A DNA stretch of 64,000 nt from Strigamia acuminata (lineage: Eukaryota > Arthropoda > Chilopoda > Geophilomorpha > Linotaeniidae). The notes beneath the pieces were generated by a model. It did no database searches. It was not told where the DNA came from and saw only the letters and a list, made by a program, of their open reading frames with translations. A program made the position numbers and the translations under genes. The stretch covers positions 15,872,001-15,936,000 of the forward strand of contig OX442316.1 in NCBI GenBank assembly GCA_949358305.1. The letters run 5' to 3'. Shown piece after piece: positions 16,538 through 28,993 of the stretch. The first letter of the stretch is position 1, and each line of letters begins with the position of its first letter.

Positions 16538-18274
16538 ATGGGAATTTTATTTGCCAAAATATGGAGTCTGTTTACAAACGAAGGTGAGCTCGGCACGGCT
16601 TTGTCAATCATTTTTCCCAGCTGATTGCAAATTCCTCAACGTCGAATCCGCTCCCGAAAAATCCACTCGAGCGCACAATTTGACCCAAAAACGCACGAAA
16701 CTCGCTCGAAAACGTTGGGAAATGTATCTTGTCTTTAATTTAATTAATTAAGGACAAGGCTGCTCTTGTTTTGGAGCCATTTTGTATTTTTTTGAGGTTT
16801 TTTTTGAGGTTTTTTAATTTTATTGAGTTTTTTTTGTGTTTCAGAACATAAAATTGTTATAGTTGGATTGGATAATGCAGGGAAGACGACCATTTTGTAT
16901 CAATTGTGAGTTGGTTTTACGTAATTTTTGGTTCTTTGGTTTTTTTTTAAATTTATTTTTGTTGTTTTCTTTTGTAGTTTGATGAATGAGGTTGTGCATA
17001 CATCACCAACAATAGGCAGCAACGTAGAGGAAGTAGTTTGGAAAAATATTCATTTTATCATGTGGGATATTGGTGGCCAGGAATCGTTACGAGCTGCTTG
17101 GAATACTTATTATAGTAACACAGAAGTGAGGCGATTTTTGGTTGATTTTTGGTGTTTTTTTAATTGTTTTATTTTCTTTTTTTTTATTTTTAGTTTGTAA
17201 TTTTAGTTATAGATAGCACGGATAGAGAAAGGCTTTCGATATCAAAAGAAGAATTGTACAAAATGCTCGCGCACGAAGTAAATATTTGGATTTTTAAAAT
17301 TTTTGTTATTGGGTTTTTTTTTGTGAATTTGTTTTGGATTTTTGGAATTTGTTTGGGATTTTTGGAATTTGTTTGGGATTTTTGGAATATATTTTTGATT
17401 TTATTACATTTTTTAGATTTTATTACATTTTTTTGATTTTATTTTATTTTTGGAAATTTATTACATTTTTTTGATTTTATTTTATTTTTGGAAATTTATT
17501 ACATTTTTTTGATTTTTTAATTTTTTTTGGATTTTTTAAAATTATTTTCAAGTATTTTCAAGTATTTTTAATTATTTTAAATTATTTTAAATTATTGTAA
17601 ATTATTTTGAATTAATTTTAAATTATTTTAAATTATTTTGATTTATTTTAAATTATTTTGATTTATTTTAAATTATTTTGATTTATTTTGATTTATTTTG
17701 ACGTATTTCACGTATTTGGAAGCATAATGAAGTTTATTGATTTTTTTTTCAGAATTTCTAATTATTTTGAAACTTCTAGAATTTTTTTAAAAAGAATTTT
17801 ATACAATTTTATCAATTTTCATGGATTTTTTTATTTAATTTTACGTTTCTTTTGTATTTTTGAACCAGGATCTGCATAAAGCAGCTGTGCTAATCTTTGC
17901 AAATAAACAGGATTTGAAAGGATCAATGACAGCGGCGGAAATATCTCAACAGCTCAATTTGACGGCCATTAAATCGCACCGATGGCAGATTCAATCGTGT
18001 TGTGCCCTAACCGGAGAAGGGTATTTCCAATTTCCAAAAACGACTTCCACATTTTGAATAAACAAAAAATATTTATAATAAAAAAAAAAAAAATAAATAA
18101 AATTGAAAAAATTCGAAAATAACTCAATCCGGCTACATGAAACCCATAAAAATGGATATCGTTTACATTTTACATTGTTTTACATTGTTTACCGACATTT
18201 TATTACTTTTTATCTATTTTTCTAGATTATACCAAGGCCTAGAATGGATTTGCTGCCAACTTAAGAACAAATGA
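16538..18274 (+). CDS. ARL5: ADP-ribosylation factor-like protein 5
   Basis: Small GTPase of the trans-Golgi that recruits the GARP tether for endosome-to-Golgi traffic. 179 residues, exactly the human ARL5A length. Exons: 16538-16583, 16845-16905, 16978-17125, 17194-17277, 17869-18020, 18226-18274. It starts MGILFAKIW with Gly2 for myristoylation. P-loop GLDNAGKTT, switch I Thr in [10 protein letters not shown], switch II WDIGGQE, base-binding NKQD, and CALTGEG. The last exon completes [15 protein letters not shown]. Without splicing at 18020 the reading runs into intron sequence and gives a false, shorter end. Introns 1 to 5 are 261, 72, 68, 591 and 205 bases; intron 4 is filled with simple T-rich repeats. 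Confidence 0.96.
17320..17700. repeat. T-rich tandem repeats in ARL5 intron 4
   Basis: Successive short arrays (TTTTTGGAATTTGTTTGGGA, then TTTATTACATTTTTTTGATT, then ATTTTGATTTATTTTAAATT) fill the intron. Confidence 0.8.
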
Positions 18275-19207
18275 AAATCGTGCGCGGCAAGAACTAATTT
18301 AAAATTTCCGGGACAATCTACGATTTTTAACCGACATAAGACGAAAGCAAGAAAAGAATTTCACGCAAGTGACTATAAATAAAACGAGTCTGAAGCGTAC
18401 AGATACGTTCGCGATCCATAAACCATCGTAAACCAATGAAACAACATTCCACAGTCTTTCTTTAGGATTCGTTGCCATCATCACACATCGAATGCTCATA
18501 TACGGACCTTTAAACAAATAATTTCTTGCTAAGTGTTTTGTACGTTAATGCAACGTTGATTGATCTCTCAAGGATAAATGAAAAAAAAATAACTAAAAGA
18601 AAAACATTCATTTTTATTTTTATTTTTCTCTTTGATTTCTTTTGATTCCATTTTATTTGCTTGTAAAATCGAGACTCTTCCAGTGTTTACATCTTCAAAA
18701 CAAAAATAGGTTATGGACTGAAATTATTATTATTATTATTATCTGAAAAAAAGCGTAAATTTGTCGATGTTTCATAATTTATTTATCATGTGTATATTTA
18801 TTGTTTTAAGGGGTGCCTTTTACCGAAAATAGTTTTTTTGAGATAAATCATGAATCCAATTGTCATTAAAAACCAGAAATAAATTTGTCTTGATATTAAA
18901 TCGTGTTTTTATTTCACATTGTCGTCAAGACGCTCGTTTTTAACACTTTTCGAGGTTAAAATCGTTATTTAGTGCAAGTCGTTGTTGACAGAGATCGCCA
19001 CCATATTGGATTTTTTTTTTTTATTCCGTTTTTGTTTACATTTTGTTTGCATAAGCATGCCGGACTTTTAAATTGGAAGTTTCAAGTCGGAAGGGGACTT
19101 CGAAAAGTTAGGATGGTGTGTTTATTAAGTTTGCCGATATAATTTTGCGAAAAAAAAAATATTGAATTTGTCCACTGCTGGTTGCTTTTGCTTGATTTGT
19201 GTCAAAA
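18275..19207. other. ARL5 3' flank and MED1 upstream region
   Basis: No gene seen. A 72-residue minus-strand frame near 18299-18517 has no recognisable features. There are AT-rich runs and T homopolymers just upstream of MED1. Confidence 0.5.
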
Positions 19208-22200
19208 ATGGCGTCGTCCGAGATGTCGGTTGGTGATCGCAGTAAGTCAAATTTTTCCCGTTTTTTCCAAACTTTCACCGCCGATCGTACGAAATATTAT
19301 CGTCCGATTGATAACCCAAGCACATACGATCGTGTGGGAGCAGTTGGATCGAATGGAAGTGGCGAATTTGTCAAACTAACGAACATTTATCATTCATTTT
19401 TTTTGTTTTTTTTTTATTCCAGAAATAGAAGATGGAAAATCGGAAATAATTCTAGAACGATTGCGGAACAAAGCGAGCCATATGAAACCTTGGACGGAAA
19501 CCATAAAGGCCTACAGATTAGCCTTATTGGTAGAAAAATTAGCACTTAATTTTCACGATAAATTTCACGATAATTTCATGTTAAAATCGTCAATTTCACG
19601 TTAAAATTGTTCATTTCACGTTAAAACCATTAATTTTATTTAAAAATCATTAATTTCACGTTAAAATAGTTAAAGTTTACGTCAAAATAGTCGATTTTAC
19701 GTTAAAATTGTTCATTACACGTAAAAATCGTTAAATTTTCAGGATAAACGTTACTCAGTTGATAATGCCGATCGACTACAGATGCAAAAATGCTTAGACA
19801 CTTTGCAAAAATCAATCAAAGGTTGCTAAAAGTGTTTTAAAATGAAAAAAAAAGTATTAAAATTCAAATGTATTTGCGTAGTGACATCATTACAAGCCAT
19901 GGTGGAACGATTAGAAAGCATTACTCGACAATTGAGGTAATTAAAGGCGAGGAAAATGGAAAAATATTTTGACATTTAAAACACTCGAAACGTGTGATCA
20001 CAGCTTAATGTGTGCATGTATTTTTTTCTTCTCTTTTGCTAAAGAAAAAGAAATTTTGATGATTGCAGCCTTAAATTCACTGCAGGACCAAACGGCACTG
20101 ATTGTTTCATCAGTTCAGATATGTTTTACGTTGAAGTTTTGCTCGAAATGAATGGCAGTGTTAAAGATGTAAAAATAGCTCATCATGGCGACCCAGTTGT
20201 GAGTGTTTTGCGAATTTTTAACTTCTAAAAATGCATTAATCGTCTGTTTTCATCCGTTTTTTTAGAGTTGTGCGGAACTTACTCAGGTTTTAAGGTTCGA
20301 ATTTGTCGATTTATTGAATTTTTGCATTTTTAAACATTATTTTGGTATTAGAGCTGGTGATTTTACTGAATTTACATCTCATTTGGAAGGCCTGACGTCG
20401 ATTTATCAATTAAATGCGGACAAGTAATTAATTAATTGAGTTTTTAGTGTTTTTGGTGATTAAATTGATTTTGTTTATTGTTTTTGTTGTTTAGGAAACA
20501 AAAAAGCAAAGCTTATTTAGCGTTACAAGCTCTTGAAACCGATCTGAGCATGTTGGCACAATTACAAACGTAATTATTTAAGATTTGATTATTTTCGCTA
20601 TTGTGACATTAAATTGTGTCATTTATTAATAGTTCAATTATTGAGACTAGCAATTTAGTTCACAAGTCACCCGTAGGGATTTTACAGCTGAGGAAAGGAG
20701 GACATCCGATGAAATTAACGTATTTTATTTCGCCGTATGATTTATTGGATATGGAAACGAAATCATCAATTCCACTTACCGTTGACAGTAAATGAAACGA
20801 TAATTTTAATAATTTAAAACGACAATTAATCCGTTTATTTTTTAAATTTTTTTTATTTTTTAGCTGTTGTTGAACGACAGTTAGGTCAATATGTGACCGT
20901 TTGTATCGAAAGCTCCACATCTCATAAGTTGCAAACTCAATCTTTAATGTCAATTACTAGAACTAATGATGGTAAAAGGTAAAATATGAAGAAAGGACTT
21001 ATTATTATGTTAAAAATGTGATCTTTACGTTAAAATATCCAGTTTTACGTTAAAACATCCAATTTTTACGTTAAAATATGCAGTTTTTACCCTAAAATAT
21101 GCAGTTTTTACGTTAAAATATGCAGTTTTTACGTGAAAATATGCAGTTTTTACGCGAAAATATGCAGTTTTTACGTTAAAATATACAGTTTTGCGTTAAA
21201 ATAAACAGTTTTACGTTAAAAAGTGCAGTTTTTTCGTTAAAATGTGCAGTTTTACGCGAAAATATGCAGTTTTTACGTTAAAATATACAGTTTTGCGTTA
21301 AAATAAACAGTTTTACGTTAAAAAGTGCAGTTTTTTCGTTAAAATGTGCAGTTTTACGTTAAAATAAACAGTTTTGCGTTAAAATAAACAGTTTTTACGT
21401 TAAAATGTGCAGTTTTTACGTTAAAATATGCAGTTTTTATCTAGAATATGCAATTTTCACCTAAAATAGGCAATTTTCACCTAAAATAGGCAATTTTCAC
21501 CTAAAATAGGCAATTTTCACCTAAAATAGGCAATTTTCACTTAAAATAGGCAATTTTCACCTAAAATAGGCAATTTTCACCTAAAATAGGCAATTTTCAC
21601 CTAAAATAGGCAATTTTCACTTAAAATAGGCAATTTTCACCTAAAATAGGCAATTTTCACCTAAAATAGGCAATTTTCACCTAAAATAGGCAATTTTCAC
21701 CTAAAATAGGCAATTTTCACCGAATATAAACCAAATATTGGATTTTTATTGATTTGTTATTGATTTTTTGTTGTTTTTCTGTTGTTTCAGTTTGCCATCG
21801 TTTGCAGCGCCGAGTAATCTGAATAGTACAACATTACCGGCGAATTTCGTATTGAAACTTGCTTCACCAATGCCGATAGCGACTGCTTTAGTCAAGAAAA
21901 TTCAAGCTGTCACTTGTATCGAATGTGCAGATATGAGTTCTAGTCAACCGTTACTTTCATTAATTACGCAATTAGCATCGAAAGGAGAAATGGATTGCAA
22001 TAACAACAAGGGATTATTTGTAGTGAGTTTGTTGCGAATTTGTTACGAATGGCTATTGAAATGTTTTGCTTTCTTTCCAGGTTTTGCCAGATCAACATCA
22101 CTGTTACTTTTTAAATGGAGCTGCTGATTTACAGGGGGCGATGGTGTCCTCCATTCCATTCACACATCCAACTCACGTACCTCAGATTTTAGTTTTTTTA

Positions 22201-25200
22201 AGGCAACAGATGTTGTTTAACGTATTGATTAGTAGTTGTATTCGAACTGGGAGTAAACAAGGTAATAGAGAGCAGTGGTGTAACAACACATGCAATCGGC
22301 AATTGAGAATTTTGTGTTTAAAATCGACTGACGTGTCATTAGTTTTGAGAAATTGGGGAAGAATGTGTCGAATATTGACTAATTTGTGATGAATTTAGAC
22401 AAATTGGTGAAATATTTATTGAAATATTTGTTGAAATATTTGCTGAATAGCGATAGAAATTTAAATTTGTAATAATAGTATTGACTTTTCAAAGAATGAG
22501 CGTTGTTACAGTTGTTACACCACTGGTTAATCCACCAAACACATACTTAACAAGATTTTAAATCAAGATTTGGAAACTGCACTCATGTTCGAAGTAACCG
22601 CTTTATCTTGGCTTCACGTGAGTGTATCATTTGAACACCCGTTAGAAGAATCCATGGCCACAGGTACATAAGACATAACCAATCAAGAGAAAGATTTCTA
22701 AAATTGCATCCCGTTTATCCCGTTCTAGCTGAATTCGATTTATCCGACATCACAAACGTCAAATGCAAATTGTGCACCATGGGCTCCGACGCCTCGATAT
22801 GTTCCGACGAGTATGCCAGCAAAGTAGTACAAAGGTAGAAATATAAAAAAATTACAAAAAAAATTTAAAAAAATTAATAAAATTAGAAAAATTAAATTTA
22901 AAACATCAAAAAATTAGAGAGAAAAAATTAAAAAATTAAAAATTAACAAAAGAAATCAAAAAATTACAAAAATAAAATTTAAAACGTCAAAAAATTAGAG
23001 AGAAAAAATTAAGAAACATCAAAAAATTAGAAAAAAAATTTTAAAAAATTACTAAAATTAGAAAAATAAAATTTAAAACATCAAAAAATTAGAGAGAACA
23101 AATTAAAAACATCAAAAAATTAGAAAAAAAATTTAAAAAATAAAAAATTAACAAAAGGAATCAAAAAATTACAAAAAAGTTAATAAAATTAAGATAAAAA
23201 AATGTAAAACATTAAAAAAAATTATAAGACAAAATTTAAAAAATGAAAAATTAACAAAAGAAATGAAAAAATTACAACAATGTAATTGAAAAAATAATTT
23301 AAAAATCGAGAAAATTGGCAAAAGTGTAAAATGTACGACTTAATTAGCTTTTGCTTTTGTTCGCAGGTGTTTATCCATCCCAGTGACGATGCGCGCAGTC
23401 ATTCGAAAAGCACAAGGGCAACAGAAAAAAGCGAACCAGTCGAACGAGGACATCTACGTAACCATGGTAACGGGCAATAGTGGCAAATTTTTATCAAATG
23501 CTCAAAATTCTACCCACAACGAGGGCAGTAACAACCAGGGTGGCAACAACAATGCCAAGTTTAGCGATTTCGACGTGAAACTCGGTCGAGCGGGCAACCG
23601 AACCTCCGACTCGCAGAGCATTTCCAAACTCGACGTCCTCAACACCAACGTCGGCTCCTCCTCCTCCTCCTCCTACAACATGCCCTCGCCCGACATCGCC
23701 ACCACGCCCCTCGGACTCGACGCCCAGGCCTACAACGAGTCGTCGCCCGCGCACGGCGACCTCTTCCCCCTCAACTCCGAACGCGCCTCGGCCCTCATCC
23801 TCGCCGGCAACCACTTCGGCGTCCCGAACTCCACGCAGCCGTCGAACCTCGGCAAATCATCCGCCAACTCCGTCACCATCACCAACGCCGGCGCCAACGC
23901 CAACCAACGCCAGCTGGTCACGCTCGTGTCCAACGCCATGGGCGGGCACGCGAAGCCGCGCAAGGAGCGCGCCAAGCGCAAGGCGATGAGCGAAGGCAAC
24001 AGTCCGCGCAGCCAGACCGGTCGCAGCCCCAAGCAGAAACACGAGGACGATCTGGTCAAGGAGTTGAGCCAGTCGGACGCGGAGATGGGGGGCAACTCGT
24101 CGTCGATGACCACCATCCCGCTGGGCGTCGACATGGAGCTGTCCGTCAGGCAGAGCATGGACCCCGGCCTGGTGAAGACGACCATCGAGGGGATGGTCAA
24201 GTACGACCAGCATTTGATGCACAGGGGCTCCTCCGCGGCGCTGCACGGCGAGTCGAACGCGATGGACACGGATCTGTTCAACAGCGGCGGCCAGAACCGG
24301 ACGGGCGAGGGCGAGTTCGGCTACAAGGCGGAGCCGATGGACTTCGAGAGCGAGGCGTTCGGGGAGCGCAACTCGGGCTACGACGACGGGATGATGGAGA
24401 GCGGCGACGAGTTCCACCTCGACCAGCTGGGCATCAACTCGAGCGTTCTTGCGGCCAAGATGGAGAAGAACAAGGACGCGAAGAAGCTCAAGAAACTCAA
24501 GCTGGAGATCGCGAGCAAGCTGGGCGACAAGGAGCAGGGCGGCGGCGACGGGGACGCCAAACCAACGCCGCCGCCGGTCATCTTCGACATCATCTCGAGC
24601 CAGCTGAAGGTGGTGGAGCCGTCGAAGAACGCGTGCGCGGTCGATCTGACGGAGAAGAGACCGAACGTGGAGATCATCCCGATCGGAAACGCGTCGGGAG
24701 CGTCGCTGTTGGCGCAGGGGGCGCTCAAGATCGGACTCAAGCAGGGCGAGTCGAAGCTGAAGCAGCGCGACTTCCGGCGCGGCCTCGTCGGCGAGCGCGG
24801 CGAGCGCGGCGACAAGAAGAGCAAGGGCGAAGGGAAGCGCGAGCGGAAGCGGAAACACTTGGAGTCGCTGAACGCGAGCGAGGAGAAAGGCGCCAACAAG
24901 ATGCTGGCCGTGAGCATCACGCCCGTGCCGCTGAGCGCGGGCGTGAGCGCGGACAAGGGCATGAGCATCGTGAGCAAGTCGGGCGAGCCGACGCTGCCCA
25001 AGTCGATCACGCTGAGCGTCAAGTCCATCGGGGCGCCGAGCTGCATGGGCGCGTCGGGCGCGCTGGCGGGCAAGGCGGCGTCGGGCGCGGCGTGCAAGAA
25101 GGCGCAACTGGCGCTCGGCGCGACGGTGTCGCCCGCCAAGAGCGTGTCCATCCTCAAGACGCCGCAGTCGAGCAAGCCCAAGGGGGCCCAGGGGGCCGCG

Positions 25201-27501
25201 AAGCCGCTGGGGATGGGCAAGCCGGGGGGGCTGGGCCAGGAGTCGAAGACGCTGAGCCCGAGCGCGAACAAGGTGACCATCTCGCCGCTCAAGGTGCACG
25301 GCGGCGGCGCCAAGACCAAGTCGTCGGCGTCCAAGTCGCTCGTGTCCGGCTCGAAGGCGGGCGCCGTGCGGCTCAAGCACCTCAACATCCCCAGCTCGAC
25401 CACCGTGACCCCCATCATGAAGAGCGGGCCGGCACAGGCCGCCGCGAGCACGCTGCCCTCGCCGACCGTCACCTCGCCACCGGTCACCTTCACCGCTCTG
25501 ACCGCTGCGGCGAGTGGTGTCTCCACTCCGACTACGCCCACGTCTACCGCGGCCGCGAAGATGCCCGCGCTCGGCGCGACCACGGCGGTCGCGTTCGCGA
25601 ACCCACCCGCGGTGACGAGCACTTCGGCCACGGACAGTAGCAGTAACGGGAGTGGAAATGCCACGAGTGGTGAGAGTGGCGGCGGCGCCGCCAAGATGAG
25701 CAAGTCGGCCAACCGGTCGCGCAAGGGCTCGCTCTCGGCGGTCATTGACAAACTGCGCAACAGCAACCGCCAGGGCGGGCCGGGAGAGGGCGCGCCAACG
25801 CCGGGCGAGCGCAAGGAGCAAAAGGAGGGCGGCGAGAAGAAGGAGGCGGGCGCCGCCAAGAAGGAGTCGTCGTCGTCGCACAAGGACAAGGAGGCGGGCG
25901 CGCAAGGAGGCGGCAAGGCGCCCGACAAGCCCAAGGCGGGCGGCGGCGCCGAGCAGAAGCAGCTGTCGGAGAAGAAACCCGAGTTCACGGTCAAGCAGAG
26001 CTCGCAGGGGATCAAGCTGACCGTGACGAAGACGAGGAGCACCGAGGGCGGCAGCAAGCTGTCGTCGAGTCTCAAGAGCGGCGGATCCAAGCTGAACGCG
26101 GCCGGCAAGAGCGCGGCGGTCGGCGCGGCGGCCGGCGGTGCGGGCGTCAAGCTCGCGCAGTCCTCCGGAGCCGCAGGATCGAAGCCCGGCGTCGGGCCCG
26201 CGTCCAAGAAGCTGTCCGGCTGCTCCGCGGGCTCGAAGAGTTCGGGCGGGGGGGCCGCGGCCGTCGGGGGGTCCGCCAACTCGGCCGCCAAGCCCGCGGT
26301 GTCCAAAACCCCGCCGTCAACGTCGTCGTCGTCGGGCGGCGCGACGTTCGGCGGCTCGGCGGCGACCAAGACGGTTTCGGCCGCCGCGGTGAAGCAGTCG
26401 GGCGGGCAGAAGCACGGGTCCGCGGACGGCAAGACCGCGGTTGGCGCGGGCGCGTCCAAGACGTCCGAGAGGGCGCAGAAGACGTCCGCCGGCCACGAGA
26501 ACAGCAAGACGGGCGCGCCGAAGTCGGAGAAGACGGCGAGCGTGCCCAACTCGATGCCCCCGCCGCCGCCGCCGCCCGTGGCCGCCGAGACGGGCGCGCA
26601 GGCCCGGAAGGCGGACGAAGCGAGTCGCCAGCGACAGAGTCCGAAGCACGTGCGGGAGAGCGGCGGAGACGAGACCGAGGCGGAGCGCCAGTTCCGGCTG
26701 CTTTTGGCGCAGACCAAGATGGACGGAAACGCGGGCGCGACCACCACGCTCACCAACAGCAATCTGGTGACGAAACCCGCCGTGACGAACGCGCAGGCGG
26801 CCGCCGCGGTGTGCAGCACGGCCGCGGAGAAAGCCGAGGGGCCGCGGACGCCCAAGCAGGAGCTGAGCGACCGCAGTCCGAAGAACAACGACGGGCGCAG
26901 CACGCCGAAGACCCCGACTGGCGAGAAACTGTTTAGCTTCAACATGACGTCGAGCGGCGGCAGCAAAACTACTTGCGCAGTCACCATGACGACTGCGGCG
27001 ATGACGTCGGCGCCGAAAATGAGCGAGGGCGCGACGAACAAAGCCGAAGCGGTCGGCAAGCCTTCGGGACCGCCGAGCCCGGCCGAGGCGGGGAGTAAAG
27101 CGCCAAATTTGGGCATTGTGGCGAATGTGGCGAACAGTCAGACGAAGCCGGCGCTGAAGCCGGTGGTGAAGCGGCAGCAAAATAGTCCGGCGAATGATGA
27201 CGTTAGCAGTCCGGAAGATAGTTTGATCATCGACTACCCGGGGACCCCGCACCAGAAGTCACCGGAGAAGAAGCTGAAGAACGTGGAGGCGGTGGTGGCG
27301 AGTGGACAGACCAAGAGCCCAGCTTCGCCCGTGGTGACTACGGCGAGGTCGCCCGCGCAGCCGTCGCCGGGGATCAAGTCGCCGATGGTGATCGGCACGC
27401 CGCATTCGGACCACTCGAACCCGAGCTCGGTGGCGAGGTCGTCGCCGTGCGTGATCGACGACGATTTGATGGATGAGGCTTTGATGGGTGTCGGGAAATG
27501 A
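19208..27501 (+). CDS. MED1: Mediator complex subunit 1 (MED1)
   Basis: Subunit of Mediator that links activators to RNA polymerase II. 1866 residues (human 1581). Exons: 19208-19241, 19423-19529, 19743-19821, 19882-19936, 20069-20198, 20266-20294, 20352-20423, 20495-20569, 20633-20787, 20864-20978, 21791-22022, 22081-22261, 22568-22663, 22729-22834, 23367-27501. The folded head is spread over exons 1-14, with MKPWTETIK, DMFYVEV, VKIAHHGDPVSC, HHCYFLNGAADLQG and, spanning exons 14-15, KVVQRCLSIPVTMRA. Exon 15 codes for a 1378-residue disordered Ser/Ala/Gly/Lys tail that keeps the family motif SLSAVIDKLR and the acidic end DDDLMDEALMG. I saw no LxxLL receptor box in the tail. The tail exon is strongly GC-rich, unlike all neighbours. 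Confidence 0.96.
19555..19735. repeat. TTTCACGTTAAAATCGTTAA repeat in MED1 intron 2
   Basis: About eight degenerate copies of a roughly 20-base unit containing CACGTTAAAAT. Confidence 0.75.
21005..21720. repeat. Two adjoining minisatellites in MED1 intron 10
   Basis: A 20-21 base array of TTTTTACGTTAAAATATGCAG variants (to about 21430) passes into 14 or so nearly identical copies of CAATTTTCACCTAAAATAGG. The second set could have arisen from the first by drift and re-expansion. Confidence 0.93.
22273..22525. mobile_element. Small element with 15-base perfect inverted ends
   Basis: CAGTGGTGTAACAAC at 22273-22287 is matched exactly by its inverse at 22511-22525, inside MED1 intron 12. The 253-base length, non-coding interior and CAG...CTG ends suggest a MITE with hAT-like termini. 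The flanks do not show an obvious 8-base duplication. Confidence 0.6.
22840..23330. repeat. Degenerate AAATTAAAAAATTAG repeats in MED1 intron 14
   Basis: Loosely repeated A-rich units such as TTTAAAACATCAAAAAATTA and AGAGAGAAAAAATTA fill the intron before the large last exon. Confidence 0.7.
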
Positions 27502-28993
27502 TTTTTTAGAGGATATATATTGAATATATATTTTTTTGGTTTGATTTTTATCATGTAGCGATTGTTATGGGTTTTATTTTGATTTCGGTTTCTGGTTTTC
27601 GTGGTTGCCGAATGCTGAAATATGAGTTTTCTGGTTTTAGTGGGTGCTGAGATTTTAATATTTTAGTGTTTGTGTTTTTTGGGGTAGAGATTTGTATTTT
27701 TGTGTATTTTTTGGGCACAAATTTTGTTGTTTTGTGTTTTATTATGTTCTTTTATTTATGGATTTTTATTTTTTGAAATTTTTTTTTGTGCTTTGTAGAA
27801 GAAACCGAATACTAAAGTTGAAGTCTTGTTTAAAAAAATCCGGGCGCCGAAGTTGAAGGTGAAGTCGATACGAATACAACTGAAATGATGCAAATTAAAT
27901 TAAATCAAATTCATAATAAATTGGTGGATGAAACTGTAAATTTGTTGTTCGGTTTCTTGTGCAAATGCACTTTGTTTCGTCCGAATGTGAGTAGAAACCT
28001 AGGATGTCTCTCTCGAGATCCACTGGAGTATGATCTGGAATACGGAACCGGATCCTGGCAGTGCTGAATTGAAGGAGAATGTCACATTTTGTGACGTAGA
28101 TTAACCAGTAGGTTTCTATTCCCTATTCTTGTTTCAAGAAGGGTGAAACAAATATTTTATCTCGCTTATATTTTATATTTTTTAAACGGAAAATTAATAA
28201 ATCAAGTAGTGCTAAGTGTCGATTTAATTGTATAAAACTTGTTGTAATTTTAGGGTGTGGCCAGAAACATGAAAATAAACTACCAAATTATTTGGTAGTT
28301 GTTTTTGAAAGGTTGAATATTTTATGTTGTGTGTGTGGGATTTGTACTACGCCTAGTTGGAGATTTTTAACACTTTTTATTGTATAGTAATGTACTAATC
28401 CATGTTTATATTTTGTACATTTTTCTTTACATTTTTTGTTCTTATTGCATGGTGAATCTTCGACTCTTTTCTTTGGGTGCAGAGTGAACCGTATTTTTCA
28501 GTCTCATCTGATCTACCGTGGAGTTAATTTTTATTTTATTTTATTTATTATAATAACAATAATAATAATAATAGTGACAAATGTTCCGTTCGATATATTC
28601 ATATTTTCATGTAAATCCACGAAAAATTAGTGAAATGTTCGATGTATATATTTATTATAAATGTAATTTCTCTTTGGAAACAAATATACTTTTTTTTCGA
28701 AACCCTCAAATTTATTTTTTCAAGCGATTTTACACGAAATTTTATTCGAATTTTATTTTAGGCCTAACGTTCGATCTCAAAAACCAAACCGCTACGCCAC
28801 ATCTATTTGTTGTATCGATCTAGATCGTGACGTCAGCAATCGTGACGATTTCCCACCAAGTGCGAGAAATTCCGACGTGATCGCGAGTCCGTCTCGGTTT
28901 TTACGAGATCGCGGCATCTGCTCGCAACCAATCGCAACCGGTTTGCAAAATAAGGACGAAGGCTGGGTCTAGCGGGCCACAACGGTCGGGAAA
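27502..28993. other. MED1 3' flank and upstream region of next gene
   Basis: No coding gene recognised. It holds a perfect hairpin at 28278-28300 and a CRE-like TGACGTCA at 28828-28835, about 160 bases upstream of the next start codon. GC content rises in the last 200 bases, as expected of a promoter. Confidence 0.5.
28278..28300. repeat. Perfect hairpin in MED1 3' flank
   Basis: AACTACCAAA and its exact inverse TTTGGTAGTT are separated by three bases. It may be an RNA stem-loop in the MED1 3' UTR or a relic of a mobile element end. Confidence 0.7.

Noticed and set aside
18299-18517. 72-codon minus-strand frame beyond ARL5
   Set aside because: No similarity recognised, no splice context, and it lies in the probable ARL5 3' UTR.
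23857-27252. Very long open frames antisense to MED1 exon 15 (682, 912 and 311 codons)
   Set aside because: They mirror a GC-rich, stop-poor exon. Their content is compositional (Arg/Ala/Leu or Pro/Ala/Ser runs), and the sense frame carries conserved MED1 motifs.
27790-27890. An extra exon downstream of MED1 (acceptor TTTGTAG near 27798)
   Set aside because: The reading after it shows no conserved content, and MED1 already ends with the family C-terminal motif.
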